64,000 bases of DNA from CADEER01 sp965216585 (lineage in GTDB: Bacteria; Desulfobacterota; Binatia; HRBIN30; CADEER01), in NCBI GenBank assembly GCA_965216585.1, contig CBDCGC010000003.1, forward strand, positions 1,302,001 through 1,366,000, given 5' to 3'. How positions within the stretch are numbered: the first letter of the stretch is position 1; each line of letters begins with the position of its first letter. The notes below the pieces were generated by a model that saw only the letters and a list, made by a program, of their open reading frames with translations, was not told the DNA's origin and did not search any database. Shown here in pieces: positions 1-8,906 of the stretch. The translations under genes and the position numbers were made by a program.

Positions 1-236
1 ATACGTCTAGTACTTGTTTGAATCGAGACAGCGTTCTAGTGTTGTGCCAGTCCGGGGGGCGGATTGTGCAACGGCTACCGCAGGGCGTCGGCTCGGTTCG
101 CGGGAGGACGGAAAAAGACTCACGACTTTTGGGGGTTCCGTGTACATTCCGCCGTGGCTCTGGGGGGCCACTTTCTGCGGCGGATCAGCTAGTCGGCCGA
201 CCCTGTCGAGGGCGGTCGGGGAGGGTACCAAGGGCA

Positions 237-581
237 ATGATGGATCGAGGGTTGTTCGAACCTGATGTGCTGCTGCGCGACAGTTTTGGAGTTCGCAGCG
301 GCGCCATGGTTAGCCGCGAGAAACGCCTGATGCTGGCAGTTCTCGAAAACGCTTTGGACTCGTACCAAAAGTACGTTCTGGCCCGGGATGGGCAGGGACG
401 TCAAATGTACGAGGAGGCCGTTGAGTGGCTCGAATCGACCAACACCGACTGGTTGTTCTCCTATCGCAACATTTGCGAAACGCTCGATATCAACGCCGAT
501 TACCTGCGCCGAGGCCTCGAAGGCTGGCGGTTGCGGGCAACCACGGTAACAGCGCCGGCACCCATCGAGCCCAGCCCTTAA
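237..581 (+). CDS. Small conserved protein of unknown function (114 aa)
   Basis: The reading frame is open far upstream, but the ATG at 237 (or the adjacent one at 240) is the likely start because AAGGG lies just before it. The product is small, soluble and probably all-helical. Its core runs from the SREKRLMLAVLENALD stretch through DWLFSYRNICETLDIN to YLRRGLEGW. I recall similar proteins of about 100 residues in deltaproteobacterial genomes, without a known function. There is no signal peptide or membrane segment. It is followed 27 bases later by a textbook intrinsic terminator, so it is probably a single-gene transcript. The 236 bases upstream contain no gene I can support and presumably hold its promoter. 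Confidence 0.75.
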   Translation: MMDRGLFEPDVLLRDSFGVRSGAMVSREKRLMLAVLENALDSYQKYVLARDGQGRQMYEEAVEWLESTNTDWLFSYRNICETLDINADYLRRGLEGWRLRATTVTAPAPIEPSP

Positions 582-607
582 AGCCGACGAACCAAGGAGG
601 ATTTCCG

Positions 608-645
608 CCGGGCTGCACGTTCTTCGTGCAGCCCGGTTTCTTTTT
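608..645 (+). terminator. Rho-independent terminator
   Basis: A perfect 12-bp stem (608-619 with 625-636, CCGGGCTGCACG) closes a 5-base loop and is followed by TTTCTTTTT. It ends transcription of the small gene at 237-581. Confidence 0.93.
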
Positions 646-791
646 CAGGGCGGCGGTTTCTCAACGACCTACGACCGGCGTCGTAGCGCCGGCCGGCCGC
701 AGATCGGCAATTCATACCATCCCCGGATAGGGGAAATGCCTTTTCTGACCGAGAATCACTAAACCCGGCCTGATTCACAGGGTCGAATGCA

Positions 792-3401
792 ATGACCAAT
801 CGAACGACAGCAATCACGGCAGCCCTGATTCTCCTCGCGGCCACGTTCTTGGCGGTGACCACCGGCCTGCGAAGCCTCGACTGGTCGGAAGAGGAAATTC
901 CCGGGTTCTTCATCGACCCCAGCCGACATGTGTCCGTCCTCTCGCTGCCGGGATGGCCAATCACCGGCGCTCCGCTACCCACCGCGATTACCCACATCGA
1001 CGGAACTCGGCTCAAGAGCGCCGACCATCTCTACCAGATGGTCCGCGCCAAGCCGCCGGGCGCCTCGATCCAGTACAGCACCGAAAGCCTCGGCGGACTT
1101 GGACCGGCGTTCGCCGCGCCGGCACGTGTTTTCGACCGGGTCGAGATGAGCACCCTCTTCCTCTCCCTGATCCTCAACGGCCTACTCACCATCGCCATCG
1201 CCCTATCCGTCTGGCGCCAGCATGCCGGCAGCAGCCAGGCCAGAGCCTTTTTCTTCGCCGGCCTATCGCTGGGAGCTCTGGCAATCGCGACGGTGGCGGT
1301 CGCCAGCGCCGGGACTCTGAGCCGCTTGCAGATTCTCGCCCAACCGCTGGCAGCAGCGGCGCTCATCCACCTCGCAGCGGTGTTTCCGACCAACGTCCTG
1401 CGCAACGGTCGGGCACCCGCTCTCTTCGCCATCTACGGCCCCTTCGCCGCGCTCGCCGTCGTCTACCAACTGATCTGGCCCGACACGTATGGTACCGGCT
1501 TGCTGCACGGCGTTTCCTCGCTATCCCTCGCCGCCGCAGCCGCCGGTTTCGTTGCCAGCTTGGCCTTGCGCCTGCTCCCGCGCAATCCGATCGTCGTTCG
1601 GCGCCGCGCCGCGATCGCCATCAGCGGCATCGTCGCCGTCGCCCTTGCATCGCTCCTTTGGGCGATCGTCAAAGGGGCCGACTGGCGCGCCATCACCGCC
1701 GCCCTCTGCACCTGTGGCGCCGTCATCCCACTCGCCACCGGGGCGGCGATCGCGGCGCCGGACTTCTTCGCCCTCGACCGTCGCCTGCGCGCCATTCTCA
1801 CCTACGGTCTGGCCATTCCCGCCGTCGCCGTCCTCTATCTCGGCAGCGTCTATCTGATCAGCCCGAAAATCGCCGCCAGCTCCTCATTCGTCGCCACCAT
1901 TCCATTCGCCCTGCTCAACCTGGCGCTGCTCTTTGCCATCGCCCCGGTGGTGCGCGTCGTCAGCGGCTGGGTCGATCGCTTCTTTTCGCCCGAAACCTAC
2001 TCGACCGACCGCAGCCTCGCCAATCTGAACCGCGGACTCTCCTCGGCGCGGACGACGCAAACCCTGGTGTCCAACACACTCGAGGTGCTGCGGCGAACTC
2101 TGCTGCCCGAAAGTGCCACCGTCTACCTGCGCGGGCGCGGCGCCGGATTTCCACTCTTTGCCTATGACGACCCCGAGCAACGCAAGATCGCCGTGCCCAA
2201 CGAGCTGGCGGAGAAGCTGGAAGCGGGAGAAAACGCCATCCGCTACCAGTGGGACGACGGTTCGGGACGCGAGGTACCGCGCCTGCTCGACCGACTTGCC
2301 GCCGATATGCTGGTGCCCATCTATCGCGGCGGCTCCTGTGTCGGCGCCATCGCGCTCGCCGGCAAGAAGTCGGGGCATCCCTACGACTCGCGCGATGTCT
2401 CCCTCATCCGCACCGCCGCCGACCAGATCGCCCTCGCTCTGCCCAACGCCGCAGCGCAGGACAAGTTGGACGTCCTGCACAAGAATCTCGACGAGCTCAG
2501 CGAGAGCCTGCGCGTGCAAACCAACCGCACCGAAACGCTGAAAGCGATGAACACCGAGCTCGGCGACGCTCTCAACAAACTGCGCGAGACCCACCACCAA
2601 CTGACGCAAAACCAACAACACGTCTTGCGCGTCGAGCGCCTTGCCGCGCTCAGCCGGCTGTCGGTCGGGCTGACGCGGGAAATCAGCGGACCGATCGGCT
2701 CGGTCCTCAACAGCTTGCGCGGTATCGCCAAGATCGGCAAGGAACACGCCGAGCTCGAACGCGAACCGGCCAAACAGCGCGAAGCACTCGACGAGATCAT
2801 GGCCCTCTCGCAGAACGCCGCAGCTTGGCTCGAGCGCGCCATCGCCTACTTGCGCAGCTTCCAATCGCTCGGCCACGGCGCCAAGGCCGACAAGTTGGAG
2901 AGCTTCGCCGTGCGCGATGCCTTCAACGACGTCACCCAACTCCTGCGGGCGCGCCTGCGCGAGACCGAGTGTGAGGTCGAGTACAAAGAGGACCCCGAAT
3001 CACTGCAACTCTACGGCAGCAGACAACGCTTCACCCTCGTCCTCGTCGACCTCGTCACCGCCGCCGCACAAGCCTACGAAGACAACCAAGCCCGCGACGC
3101 CAAGATCTGCATCGAGGCCGAGCTGACCTCGCAGGGGGTCTGCGTGCGCGTCATCGATTGGGCCGGCGGCGTCCCGGCCGCCGCGGTTCCACGCCTACTC
3201 GAGGAGCTCGGCGTCGATCACGAACTCGGCAACAGGCGCGGCCTGTGGATCGCAAAGAACCTCGTCGAGGAAGGTTTCGGCGGCACTCTCGAGGCCGTCA
3301 CCAACGACGAGCACACCTGCTTTTCGGCCATCTTCCCCTCGGTATTCACACAGAGCGGGCCGATGGCACCGCCGCCTTCCCTGCGCCAGGCCGCCAACTG
3401 A
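792..3401 (+). CDS. Multi-spanning membrane histidine-kinase-like sensor with PDZ-like loop and GAF domain, phospho-acceptor His replaced
   Basis: 869 aa. After a first membrane segment (about 7-26) comes an extracytoplasmic loop with a PDZ-like stretch (ITHIDGTRLKSADHL, about 64-100). About nine further hydrophobic segments reach to about residue 400, followed by a GAF-like domain (about 430-560), a coiled coil (about 560-620) and a histidine-kinase-like core. The H-box reads LTREISGP: Arg629 stands where the phosphorylated His of HExxxP should be. The N-box (LVTAAAQA) lacks its Asn. The G1 box is DWAGGVP and the G2 region is reduced to GLWIAK. It therefore looks like a pseudokinase or a scaffold, possibly binding a partner. 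The gene converges on a NarL-type response regulator (3480-4160), an obvious candidate partner. Confidence 0.85.
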   Translation: MTNRTTAITAALILLAATFLAVTTGLRSLDWSEEEIPGFFIDPSRHVSVLSLPGWPITGAPLPTAITHIDGTRLKSADHLYQMVRAKPPGASIQYSTESLGGLGPAFAAPARVFDRVEMSTLFLSLILNGLLTIAIALSVWRQHAGSSQARAFFFAGLSLGALAIATVAVASAGTLSRLQILAQPLAAAALIHLAAVFPTNVLRNGRAPALFAIYGPFAALAVVYQLIWPDTYGTGLLHGVSSLSLAAAAAGFVASLALRLLPRNPIVVRRRAAIAISGIVAVALASLLWAIVKGADWRAITAALCTCGAVIPLATGAAIAAPDFFALDRRLRAILTYGLAIPAVAVLYLGSVYLISPKIAASSSFVATIPFALLNLALLFAIAPVVRVVSGWVDRFFSPETYSTDRSLANLNRGLSSARTTQTLVSNTLEVLRRTLLPESATVYLRGRGAGFPLFAYDDPEQRKIAVPNELAEKLEAGENAIRYQWDDGSGREVPRLLDRLAADMLVPIYRGGSCVGAIALAGKKSGHPYDSRDVSLIRTAADQIALALPNAAAQDKLDVLHKNLDELSESLRVQTNRTETLKAMNTELGDALNKLRETHHQLTQNQQHVLRVERLAALSRLSVGLTREISGPIGSVLNSLRGIAKIGKEHAELEREPAKQREALDEIMALSQNAAAWLERAIAYLRSFQSLGHGAKADKLESFAVRDAFNDVTQLLRARLRETECEVEYKEDPESLQLYGSRQRFTLVLVDLVTAAAQAYEDNQARDAKICIEAELTSQGVCVRVIDWAGGVPAAAVPRLLEELGVDHELGNRRGLWIAKNLVEEGFGGTLEAVTNDEHTCFSAIFPSVFTQSGPMAPPPSLRQAAN

Positions 3402-3450
3402 TACCCGGCCGGGGCCGCTCCGGCCAGGGTCGAGAAGTGCGCTCAGCGAT

Positions 3451-3477
3451 TCGATGCGCCGGCCACCGGCGCATCGA
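3451..3477. terminator. Hairpin between convergent genes
   Basis: A perfect 12-bp inverted repeat (TCGATGCGCCGG and its complement) with a 3-base loop lies between the kinase-like gene and the stop of the response regulator. There is no T-run, so a bidirectional terminator is likely but unproven. Confidence 0.4.
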
Positions 3478-3479
3478 CC

Positions 3480-4160
3480 TCAAACATCCGGGCGCGCCGC
3501 CGGCGCCGCTCCCTGCTGCTCGCGATTGTAGAACGCCAGCGCCGCCGACAATCGGTTCTTCACCGACAACTTGGCGAAGATCCGCGTCAGATGCGTCTTC
3601 ACCGTCGGTTCGGAGATGCAGAGTTGCTGGGCGATCTCCTGATTGCTGATCCCCTGCGCCACACAGGCCAGAACTTCGCGCTCGCGCCTGGTCAGCGACG
3701 CCAGACCACTGTCGGCTCGCCCCTCCGAGCGATGCGCGCGCCGCTGAAAGAGATCAAAGACCTTGCGGGGCAATGATGGATCGACCCAGATTCCACCGGC
3801 CGCAACCGTCTTCACCGCGTCCGCCACGGCGCTCAGTTGCGTCGACTTGAGAATGTACCCGCTGGCGCCGCCGTCGGCCGCCTGCCGGGCGACGTCGAGA
3901 CTGGCGGTGCCCGAGAGCACGATCACGTAGGTGTCCTCACTCTTGTCGCGCAGATCGCCAACCAGCCGTGAAAAGCTCTTGACCAGCGGCATCTTGTAGT
4001 CCAACAACAGTACGTCCGGCCGCAGCCGATCGATCGCCGAGCGAACGTCTTCAGCGTCGGCTGCCTCGCCGACGATCTGAAACTCACCACCGCGCGGCAG
4101 GGCAATGCTCAACATCTCGCGAAACATGTCATGGTCATCGGCGACGACGATTCGAATCAT
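3480..4160 (-). CDS. NarL/FixJ-family response regulator
   Basis: 226 aa, starting at the ATG of MIRIVVADDH with GGAG upstream on the minus strand. The receiver domain (about 1-120) has the acidic DD pair, the phospho-acceptor Asp54 in LLLDYKMP, the conserved Thr in LSGTAS and the Lys in YILKST. A LuxR-type helix-turn-helix fills the C terminus (LTRREREVLACVAQGISNQ, then ISEPTVKTHL). It is a cytoplasmic DNA-binding regulator that would bind promoters after phosphorylation. Its neighbour at 792-3401 has a kinase-like fold without the acceptor His, so the real phospho-donor may be elsewhere. Confidence 0.92.
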   Translation of the reverse strand: MIRIVVADDHDMFREMLSIALPRGGEFQIVGEAADAEDVRSAIDRLRPDVLLLDYKMPLVKSFSRLVGDLRDKSEDTYVIVLSGTASLDVARQAADGGASGYILKSTQLSAVADAVKTVAAGGIWVDPSLPRKVFDLFQRRAHRSEGRADSGLASLTRREREVLACVAQGISNQEIAQQLCISEPTVKTHLTRIFAKLSVKNRLSAALAFYNREQQGAAPAARPDV

Positions 4161-4661
4161 GGGCCAGGTCTCCAGGGAAGGTTGGTCAGTGGTAGACCAA
4201 GATCCATTCCAAGCCGGCTTTCTACGACTTCCGTACGAGAAATACGACGTCAGGCCGGCACCGATGTCATCCTCGTGACAGGAGGCATTTCTGTCGCGCA
4301 TCCAACAAAATTCGACTCCTCCATATCGACCGTTCCAAAGTGTCAAATTGTCGTCGATGATCCACCATGTCGCACGTCACCACGCCAGAGCTCAAAAAAC
4401 TTGCTTCTTTGACCATCCCGAGCCCTTTGGCACAGTAGTTGATAATATTGAAGGCATCTGTGGTTGTTGCGGTACTGCTTGCGGCGGCGAGGTTGAGGTT
4501 GGTGTGATGAGCGCGGCAGTGCCGAGAGGATGAGGTTTGGGTGCTGAGGGTCGGGGGTTTTCGAACTCCCGACCCTCACTTTTCTGCGCTCCAGGGAGAT
4601 CCGGCCGCGCCGCCGATCCATCGACTTGCAACTCGCCAGCGTGCCCTGTTTGATTCCGACG
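4161..4661. other. Intergenic region, 501 bp
   Basis: No convincing gene. It holds the divergent upstream regions of the response regulator and the SurA-like gene. The part around 4380-4460 is more AT-rich than its surroundings (for example GATAATATTG near 4441-4450). A terminator-like hairpin lies at 4545-4584. A small RNA or transcribed leader is possible. Confidence 0.4.
4545..4584 (+). terminator. Terminator-like hairpin without an upstream gene
   Basis: An 11-bp stem (TGAGGGTCGGG at 4545-4555 with 4568-4578) is followed by CTTTTC. It reads on the plus strand, yet no plus-strand gene lies upstream of it. It therefore either attenuates the SurA-like gene that starts 78 bases on or ends a small RNA. 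Confidence 0.5.
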
Positions 4662-5342
4662 ATGCGGATGGTCGTTGTAGGGGTCGCCCTGGTGGTGGGC
4701 TGGTTCAGCGTTCCACCGGCACCGGCCGACACCCAGCCAGCCGCCGAAGTCGACGGCGTGGCGATCGATCGAGCGGCGGTCCAACACCTCGTCAAAGGCC
4801 TGGCGAGCGCAGAGTCGGCGCCGCCCGACAGCGCCCGAATCGCCGCCCTGACCGACAAGGCGCTCGACTCCCTCATCGACCTCGAGCTGCTCTACCAAGA
4901 GGCGAAGCGTCGCCAGATCAGACTCTCCGAAGAAGCCGTCGATCGCGAGATTGGCCTTCTACGCCAACACTTTTCGGACCGAGATGAGTTTGCCAAAGCA
5001 CTGCGCCGGCGCGGCATGGACGAAGGCGCACTACGCGCCGACACACACCGGACCCTCCTCGTCGACGAGCTCCTGCGGCGAACCGTCTGGCAAGACGTCG
5101 ACGTCTCGGCCGCCGAGGTGCGCCGCTTCTTCGAGGAAAACCGCGCCCGCCTATCCGATTCTCTCGCCGAGCTGCACGATTCGATCGCGCGCATGCTACT
5201 CGTCGACAAGAAGGCGCGGCTGCGCTCCGATCTCGTGCTGCGACTGCGATCGCGAGCGAAAATCACAAAATTTCCGCCCTTTGGCCCGGCGCCAAAGGAG
5301 CCGCCGCACAAGCCGGCGGCGGCAGACCCTCAGCCGCAGTAG
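4662..5342 (+). CDS. SurA N-terminal-domain-like periplasmic chaperone, no PPIase domain
   Basis: 226 aa from the ATG at 4662; a TTG at 4626 would add 12 residues. A signal peptide (MRMVVVGVALVVGWFSVPPAPA) is followed by an all-helical region that looks like the SurA/PrsA N-terminal chaperone domain: VDGVAIDRAAVQHLV, then DKALDSLIDLELLYQEAKRR, then DREIGLLRQHF. Full-length members go on to a parvulin prolyl isomerase. Here the protein ends in a short basic Pro-rich tail instead. The role is inferred to be holding outer-membrane or secreted proteins in the periplasm. A GGGGCCGG/CCGGCCCC inverted repeat follows the stop. Confidence 0.75.
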   Translation: MRMVVVGVALVVGWFSVPPAPADTQPAAEVDGVAIDRAAVQHLVKGLASAESAPPDSARIAALTDKALDSLIDLELLYQEAKRRQIRLSEEAVDREIGLLRQHFSDRDEFAKALRRRGMDEGALRADTHRTLLVDELLRRTVWQDVDVSAAEVRRFFEENRARLSDSLAELHDSIARMLLVDKKARLRSDLVLRLRSRAKITKFPPFGPAPKEPPHKPAAADPQPQ

Positions 5343-5449
5343 AGGTGAGGGGGGGTCGGGGCCGGCCGGGCAACGCGAACGCTACCGGACCGGCCCCAGG
5401 GGGGAGCTTGATCCCGGGACCCGCAAGTTGCGGGTCGGACCGGGAATTC

Positions 5450-5596
5450 TCAGCCGAGCAGTCCCTGCGGCCGACGTACGACGCGCCCCGTGCGCATCAT
5501 GTGGTCGATTACGGCCACCACCTCGTCATCCGAGCGACAGGTGTCCTGGACGGCTCGAAAAATCTCCAGAATCGTCAATTTCTTTGTGCTCTTCAT
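5450..5596 (-). CDS. Very small protein (48 aa), unknown
   Basis: From the ATG at 5596, preceded by GGGGG about ten bases upstream. The sequence (KLTILEIFRAVQDTCRS, then DDEVVAVIDHMMRTGRV) resembles small deltaproteobacterial proteins of 50-70 residues with a LxLFEVVxA...DxEVVATVxHLVNSGxV pattern that I recall but cannot name. No signal or membrane segment. The gene stands alone with about 200 non-coding bases upstream (5597-5813). Confidence 0.5.
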   Translation of the reverse strand: MKSTKKLTILEIFRAVQDTCRSDDEVVAVIDHMMRTGRVVRRPQGLLG

Positions 5597-5813
5597 TTGG
5601 AAACCCCCAAATTCTATCGGCCGGGCCTCATGCACGACCTGGTTCGTAGACAATCTCTGTCTTCTGGTTAAAGCAGGAGACGTGCCAAGTCGTAGAAACC
5701 CTCGAACGTAGCTCGGTCTGCCCCATCAAGCGTCATGGAGAGGCGCAAGGTTTGCACCGTCCTGTCAACCATCGCTACATTTTTGGCAGCAGATGATTGG
5801 GCAGATCGACTTT

Positions 5814-7091
5814 TCAGACCAGCAGACGGCCGATCTGGTCGAGGCGAGAGGAGATCCTGGCGGCACAGCGCTCGGCGAATTCGGTCGCCGCAGCACCATC
5901 GAGATCGGCGGATTCCAACACTTCGGCCTGCGCCAACATCTCCGCTTCATCATCTAGCCAGGCATTTCGCACCATCGGGGCGCGCCGGGCGAGATCTTCT
6001 TCGACGGTTTCGAGCAGGTGGCGAAAGCGCCACCACAGCGACTCCGAGGTCGCCGCCGCCGAGCCGTTCTGCATGTTGGCAGGCAGCTCGCCGGCGATGA
6101 ACAGCGGCACGAAGACACCGACACAGGGCGGGCCGAAACAGGCCGAGTAGCGCAGGGCGGCGCCATCGCCCGGCAGGCGAATCACCGTCGCAGCGGTGGT
6201 CGCGCCAATCGGATCGGCATGCATGCAGACCGAAAGGTAGCGCTCGTCTTGCGGCGGGTAGGCAGCGCGAAAGACGGTTCCGTCGTAGTGATCGCGCAAG
6301 GCCTGGCGCATCTCTCGTTCGCCAATGCGGCTTGCCGCCAACATTTCCCCGGTGCGGCGAAAGCGGCCGCTGGAAAAGGTCGGCGGCACCCACGAGGTGT
6401 CGCGATAGGCCGCGGCGAAATCGAATCTCCCCTCGCCCGCTTTCCACCAGCCGCGCTCGCTGGCGTGCGCGACGGCTGCGCCAGACACCTCCTGCCAGTC
6501 ACTGCCGATCGTCAAGTGGTTGGTGGCGCTGCCGGTGGCGTGAACCTCGCGGCGCGCCCATTGCCGATCCGACGTCTCGACGAGAAATGCACACCGCCGG
6601 TCCGCCACCATGAATGAGCTGTGGTAGGGGAAGTCGGTGTCGTGATAGCCCGAACCGCCCTGCCCGTAGCGCTCGACCAACTCACAGATGACCTCGACTG
6701 CGGCGCCCGCCGACTCGGCGCGCTCCAGCGCCAGGCGGACCAGGTCCATGCCGATCAGCTTCTCGCCACTCGGCTGGTCGCGCGTAAAAACGGTGTGGTT
6801 GCCCACAGCTACACCCGCCTCGTTGACTCCGTGCTCGAGACCCCACAGCCAAAAGGGCTGCGACCCGAGTATCCTCAGAGTCCGTTCGACCTGCGGTATT
6901 TCGATGTACTGGCAACGCAGGCGATCGCCAGCGGCGTGCCGGCGCGCCGGCAACAGCACCAGCGGCTGGCATTCGCGCGCCGGGCGGTCGCTGTTCTTTG
7001 CGAAGTAGACGGCGCCGTCCGCGCTCGCCTCGCCGAGGGCGACGAGCGAATCGCAGGCGACGCGCGGCCGCCGATCTCTCTCAATCCTCAT
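5814..7091 (-). CDS. Secernin-like / C69-family N-terminal nucleophile peptidase
   Basis: 425 aa from the ATG at 7091. That ATG lies inside the end of the upstream hydrolase gene (overlap 7081-7091), so translation is probably coupled. The start of the protein shows the C69/secernin pattern: Cys13 in RVACDSLVAL, then GAVYFAKNSDR. In this family the Cys becomes the N-terminal nucleophile after removal of the preceding residues. Further family features are GLEHGVNEAGVAVGNH and FLVETSDRQW. The product is cytoplasmic, without a signal peptide. Substrate unknown; relatives include dipeptidases and proteins of unclear activity. Confidence 0.85.
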   Translation of the reverse strand: MRIERDRRPRVACDSLVALGEASADGAVYFAKNSDRPARECQPLVLLPARRHAAGDRLRCQYIEIPQVERTLRILGSQPFWLWGLEHGVNEAGVAVGNHTVFTRDQPSGEKLIGMDLVRLALERAESAGAAVEVICELVERYGQGGSGYHDTDFPYHSSFMVADRRCAFLVETSDRQWARREVHATGSATNHLTIGSDWQEVSGAAVAHASERGWWKAGEGRFDFAAAYRDTSWVPPTFSSGRFRRTGEMLAASRIGEREMRQALRDHYDGTVFRAAYPPQDERYLSVCMHADPIGATTAATVIRLPGDGAALRYSACFGPPCVGVFVPLFIAGELPANMQNGSAAATSESLWWRFRHLLETVEEDLARRAPMVRNAWLDDEAEMLAQAEVLESADLDGAAATEFAERCAARISSRLDQIGRLLV

Positions 7092-7701
7092 CGAGCAGCC
7101 CCGCCACCGCCCGGGCGAGCTCGCCCTCGCGACCGGCAAAGAAGTGATCGGCCCCCGACACTACGGCCGTGCGGGCGCGCGGTCCCAGGTCGGCGACTCT
7201 CTCTTCGAAGGTCGCGAGCGGGCAGTATTCGTCAGCCGAGCCGACGAGCAGGGCGATGGGAATTTCCGGCCTATGGGCAACCTCGACCGGAAAAGCGCCA
7301 AAGGGCGCCGCCACGGCGACGATTGCCGACACATCGGCGCGCCTCGAGCCAACCGCGAGAGCGAGCGCTGCGCCAAACGAGTAGCCGCCGAGAACGATCG
7401 CGGCGCCGCAAGCTCTCTCGCCCAGAGCCACCAGCGCCGACGCGACGTCCTCGGCTTCGCCAGCACCACCACCGAAGCTCCCTTCGCTACCGCCGGTACC
7501 GCGAAAGTTGAAGCGCAACGTCGACCAGCCTGCGGCAGAGCGTTCGCGCACCACCGCCTGCACGACGGCGTTGTCCATGTCACCACCGAAGAGCGGGTGC
7601 GGGTGGCAAAAGACCATCGCCGTCGCCGCGCCCTCGATCAGACACAGCCTTCCCTCGAGCCTGCCGGCCGGCGACTCGATCGCAATCGCTTCCTCATTCA
7701 T
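7081..7701 (-). CDS. Alpha/beta-fold hydrolase
   Basis: 206 aa. The motif FCHPHPLFGGDMDN near the N terminus is typical of a family of small cytoplasmic alpha/beta hydrolases of unknown substrate. The nucleophile elbow is GYSFG, the acid is probably the Asp in GSADEYCP, and the catalytic His is in GADHFFAGRE. The oxyanion region NFRGTGGSEG is intact, so it should be an active esterase- or acylaminopeptidase-like enzyme. It lies directly upstream of the secernin-like gene and overlaps it, so the two are probably co-translated. Confidence 0.85.
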   Translation of the reverse strand: MNEEAIAIESPAGRLEGRLCLIEGAATAMVFCHPHPLFGGDMDNAVVQAVVRERSAAGWSTLRFNFRGTGGSEGSFGGGAGEAEDVASALVALGERACGAAIVLGGYSFGAALALAVGSRRADVSAIVAVAAPFGAFPVEVAHRPEIPIALLVGSADEYCPLATFEERVADLGPRARTAVVSGADHFFAGREGELARAVAGLLDED

Positions 7702-7752
7702 CGGGCCAGGTGTTTCTTCGAATCATCCAGACGAACGGCGCGAGACTCGCCC

Positions 7753-8856
7753 CTACAACGAAGGCATGAGACAGGAGTGGATGCTGGCGGCGCCGGGCGA
7801 TTCACCCTTGAGCGTCTCGATCGCCAACTGGGCGGACTCGAGCGGGAAGTCGTGCGTGTGCATGCGCTCGACGGCGACCGTGCCCGATTCAATCAAGCGA
7901 ATCGCCGAGCGATAGGATCGACTGGTGACACCCAGCGCACCACGCACCGTGATTTCCTTGACGACGATCAGATCGGAGACGAAATCGGGGATGTTCTTGA
8001 AACCCTTCACCCCGGCCAGAATGACACGACCACCGGCGGCGACGTAGTGCAGCGCCTCGGCAACCGGTTGCGTCGCATAGGACGACACTTCGACGACGAC
8101 GTCGGCACCGCGCCCATCGGTCAGCTCTTTGACGCGGTGGCGCGCATCTTCCTCTTCGATGTTGATAACGTGATCGGCGCCGAGCTCGAGGGCGAGGTCC
8201 AGCTTGTGCGCGTCCCTCGCCAAGCCGGTGATGATGATGGCATCGGCGCCGGCGGCGCGCGCGGCGATGACCGAAGCGAGGCCGCGCTGGCCGGGCCCCA
8301 GGATCAAGACGGTGTCGCCCGGGCCGGTTTCGGGCAGCTCGACCGCCCAGCGAAAGCCGGCGCCAAGCGGGTTGAAGAGCACCGCATGCTGGGCCGGTAG
8401 ATCGGCGCGCACGCGGTGCACGATCGAGCGCGGATCGAGATACATGTAGTCGGCGTAGGCCCCCCACAGTCCCGGCTGGCGGGAGAGTGGCAGGTAGGAG
8501 TACCCGGAAAGCCCCCCGTCCGCACCGCGACAGAGCTGGTAGCGACCGCCTCGGCACTCCCAGCAGTGGCCACACGGAATCAACACCTCGACGGCAACGC
8601 GCTGGCCAACGTCGACACCCCAGCGGCGCGCCGCCGCATCGCCGATCGCTTCAATGACGCCGAGCGGCTCGTGTCCGGGAATCAACGGATAAGGTACCGG
8701 CAAGATGCCGTCGTACTGCTCGGCATCGCTGCCGCAGATCCCGCAAGCCTCGACCCGCAACAACGCACTGTCGTCGGCAATCTCCGGCACCGGCAGCTCG
8801 CGCACCTCGAGCTGCCTGGGCCCAACCTGAACGACCGCCCGCGTCTTCCCAGCCAT
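7753..8856 (-). CDS. Zinc-dependent medium-chain alcohol dehydrogenase
   Basis: 367 aa from the ATG at 8856; a TTG three codons upstream is the only alternative nearby. The MDR fold is clear. The catalytic zinc site has the Cys of GICGSD and the PGHEPLG motif. The structural zinc lobe has four cysteines in CGHCWECRGGRYQLCRG. The Rossmann domain carries ILGPGQRGLASV, a slightly altered GxGxxG. It should oxidise a secondary alcohol or a diol with NAD(P), substrate unknown. The leftward neighbours (hydrolase, peptidase) suggest a small catabolic block. Confidence 0.88.
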   Translation of the reverse strand: MAGKTRAVVQVGPRQLEVRELPVPEIADDSALLRVEACGICGSDAEQYDGILPVPYPLIPGHEPLGVIEAIGDAAARRWGVDVGQRVAVEVLIPCGHCWECRGGRYQLCRGADGGLSGYSYLPLSRQPGLWGAYADYMYLDPRSIVHRVRADLPAQHAVLFNPLGAGFRWAVELPETGPGDTVLILGPGQRGLASVIAARAAGADAIIITGLARDAHKLDLALELGADHVINIEEEDARHRVKELTDGRGADVVVEVSSYATQPVAEALHYVAAGGRVILAGVKGFKNIPDFVSDLIVVKEITVRGALGVTSRSYRSAIRLIESGTVAVERMHTHDFPLESAQLAIETLKGESPGAASIHSCLMPSL

Positions 8857-8863
8857 TATTGCC

Positions 8864-8906
8864 AATCACGAATCACGAATCACCACTCACGAATCACCAC
8901 TCACCA
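8864..8906. repeat. ATCACGA-type short tandem words
   Basis: A run of AATCACG / AATCACC / ACTCACC units occupies the gap between two minus-strand genes and supplies the last codons and the stop of the PNPOx-like gene. The same words recur at 52539-52590. Confidence 0.7.

Noticed and set aside
953..2167. Plus-strand open frame of 404 codons inside the kinase-like gene
   Set aside because: Arg- and Pro-rich shadow in another frame of a convincing membrane-protein gene; GC-rich third positions keep such frames open.
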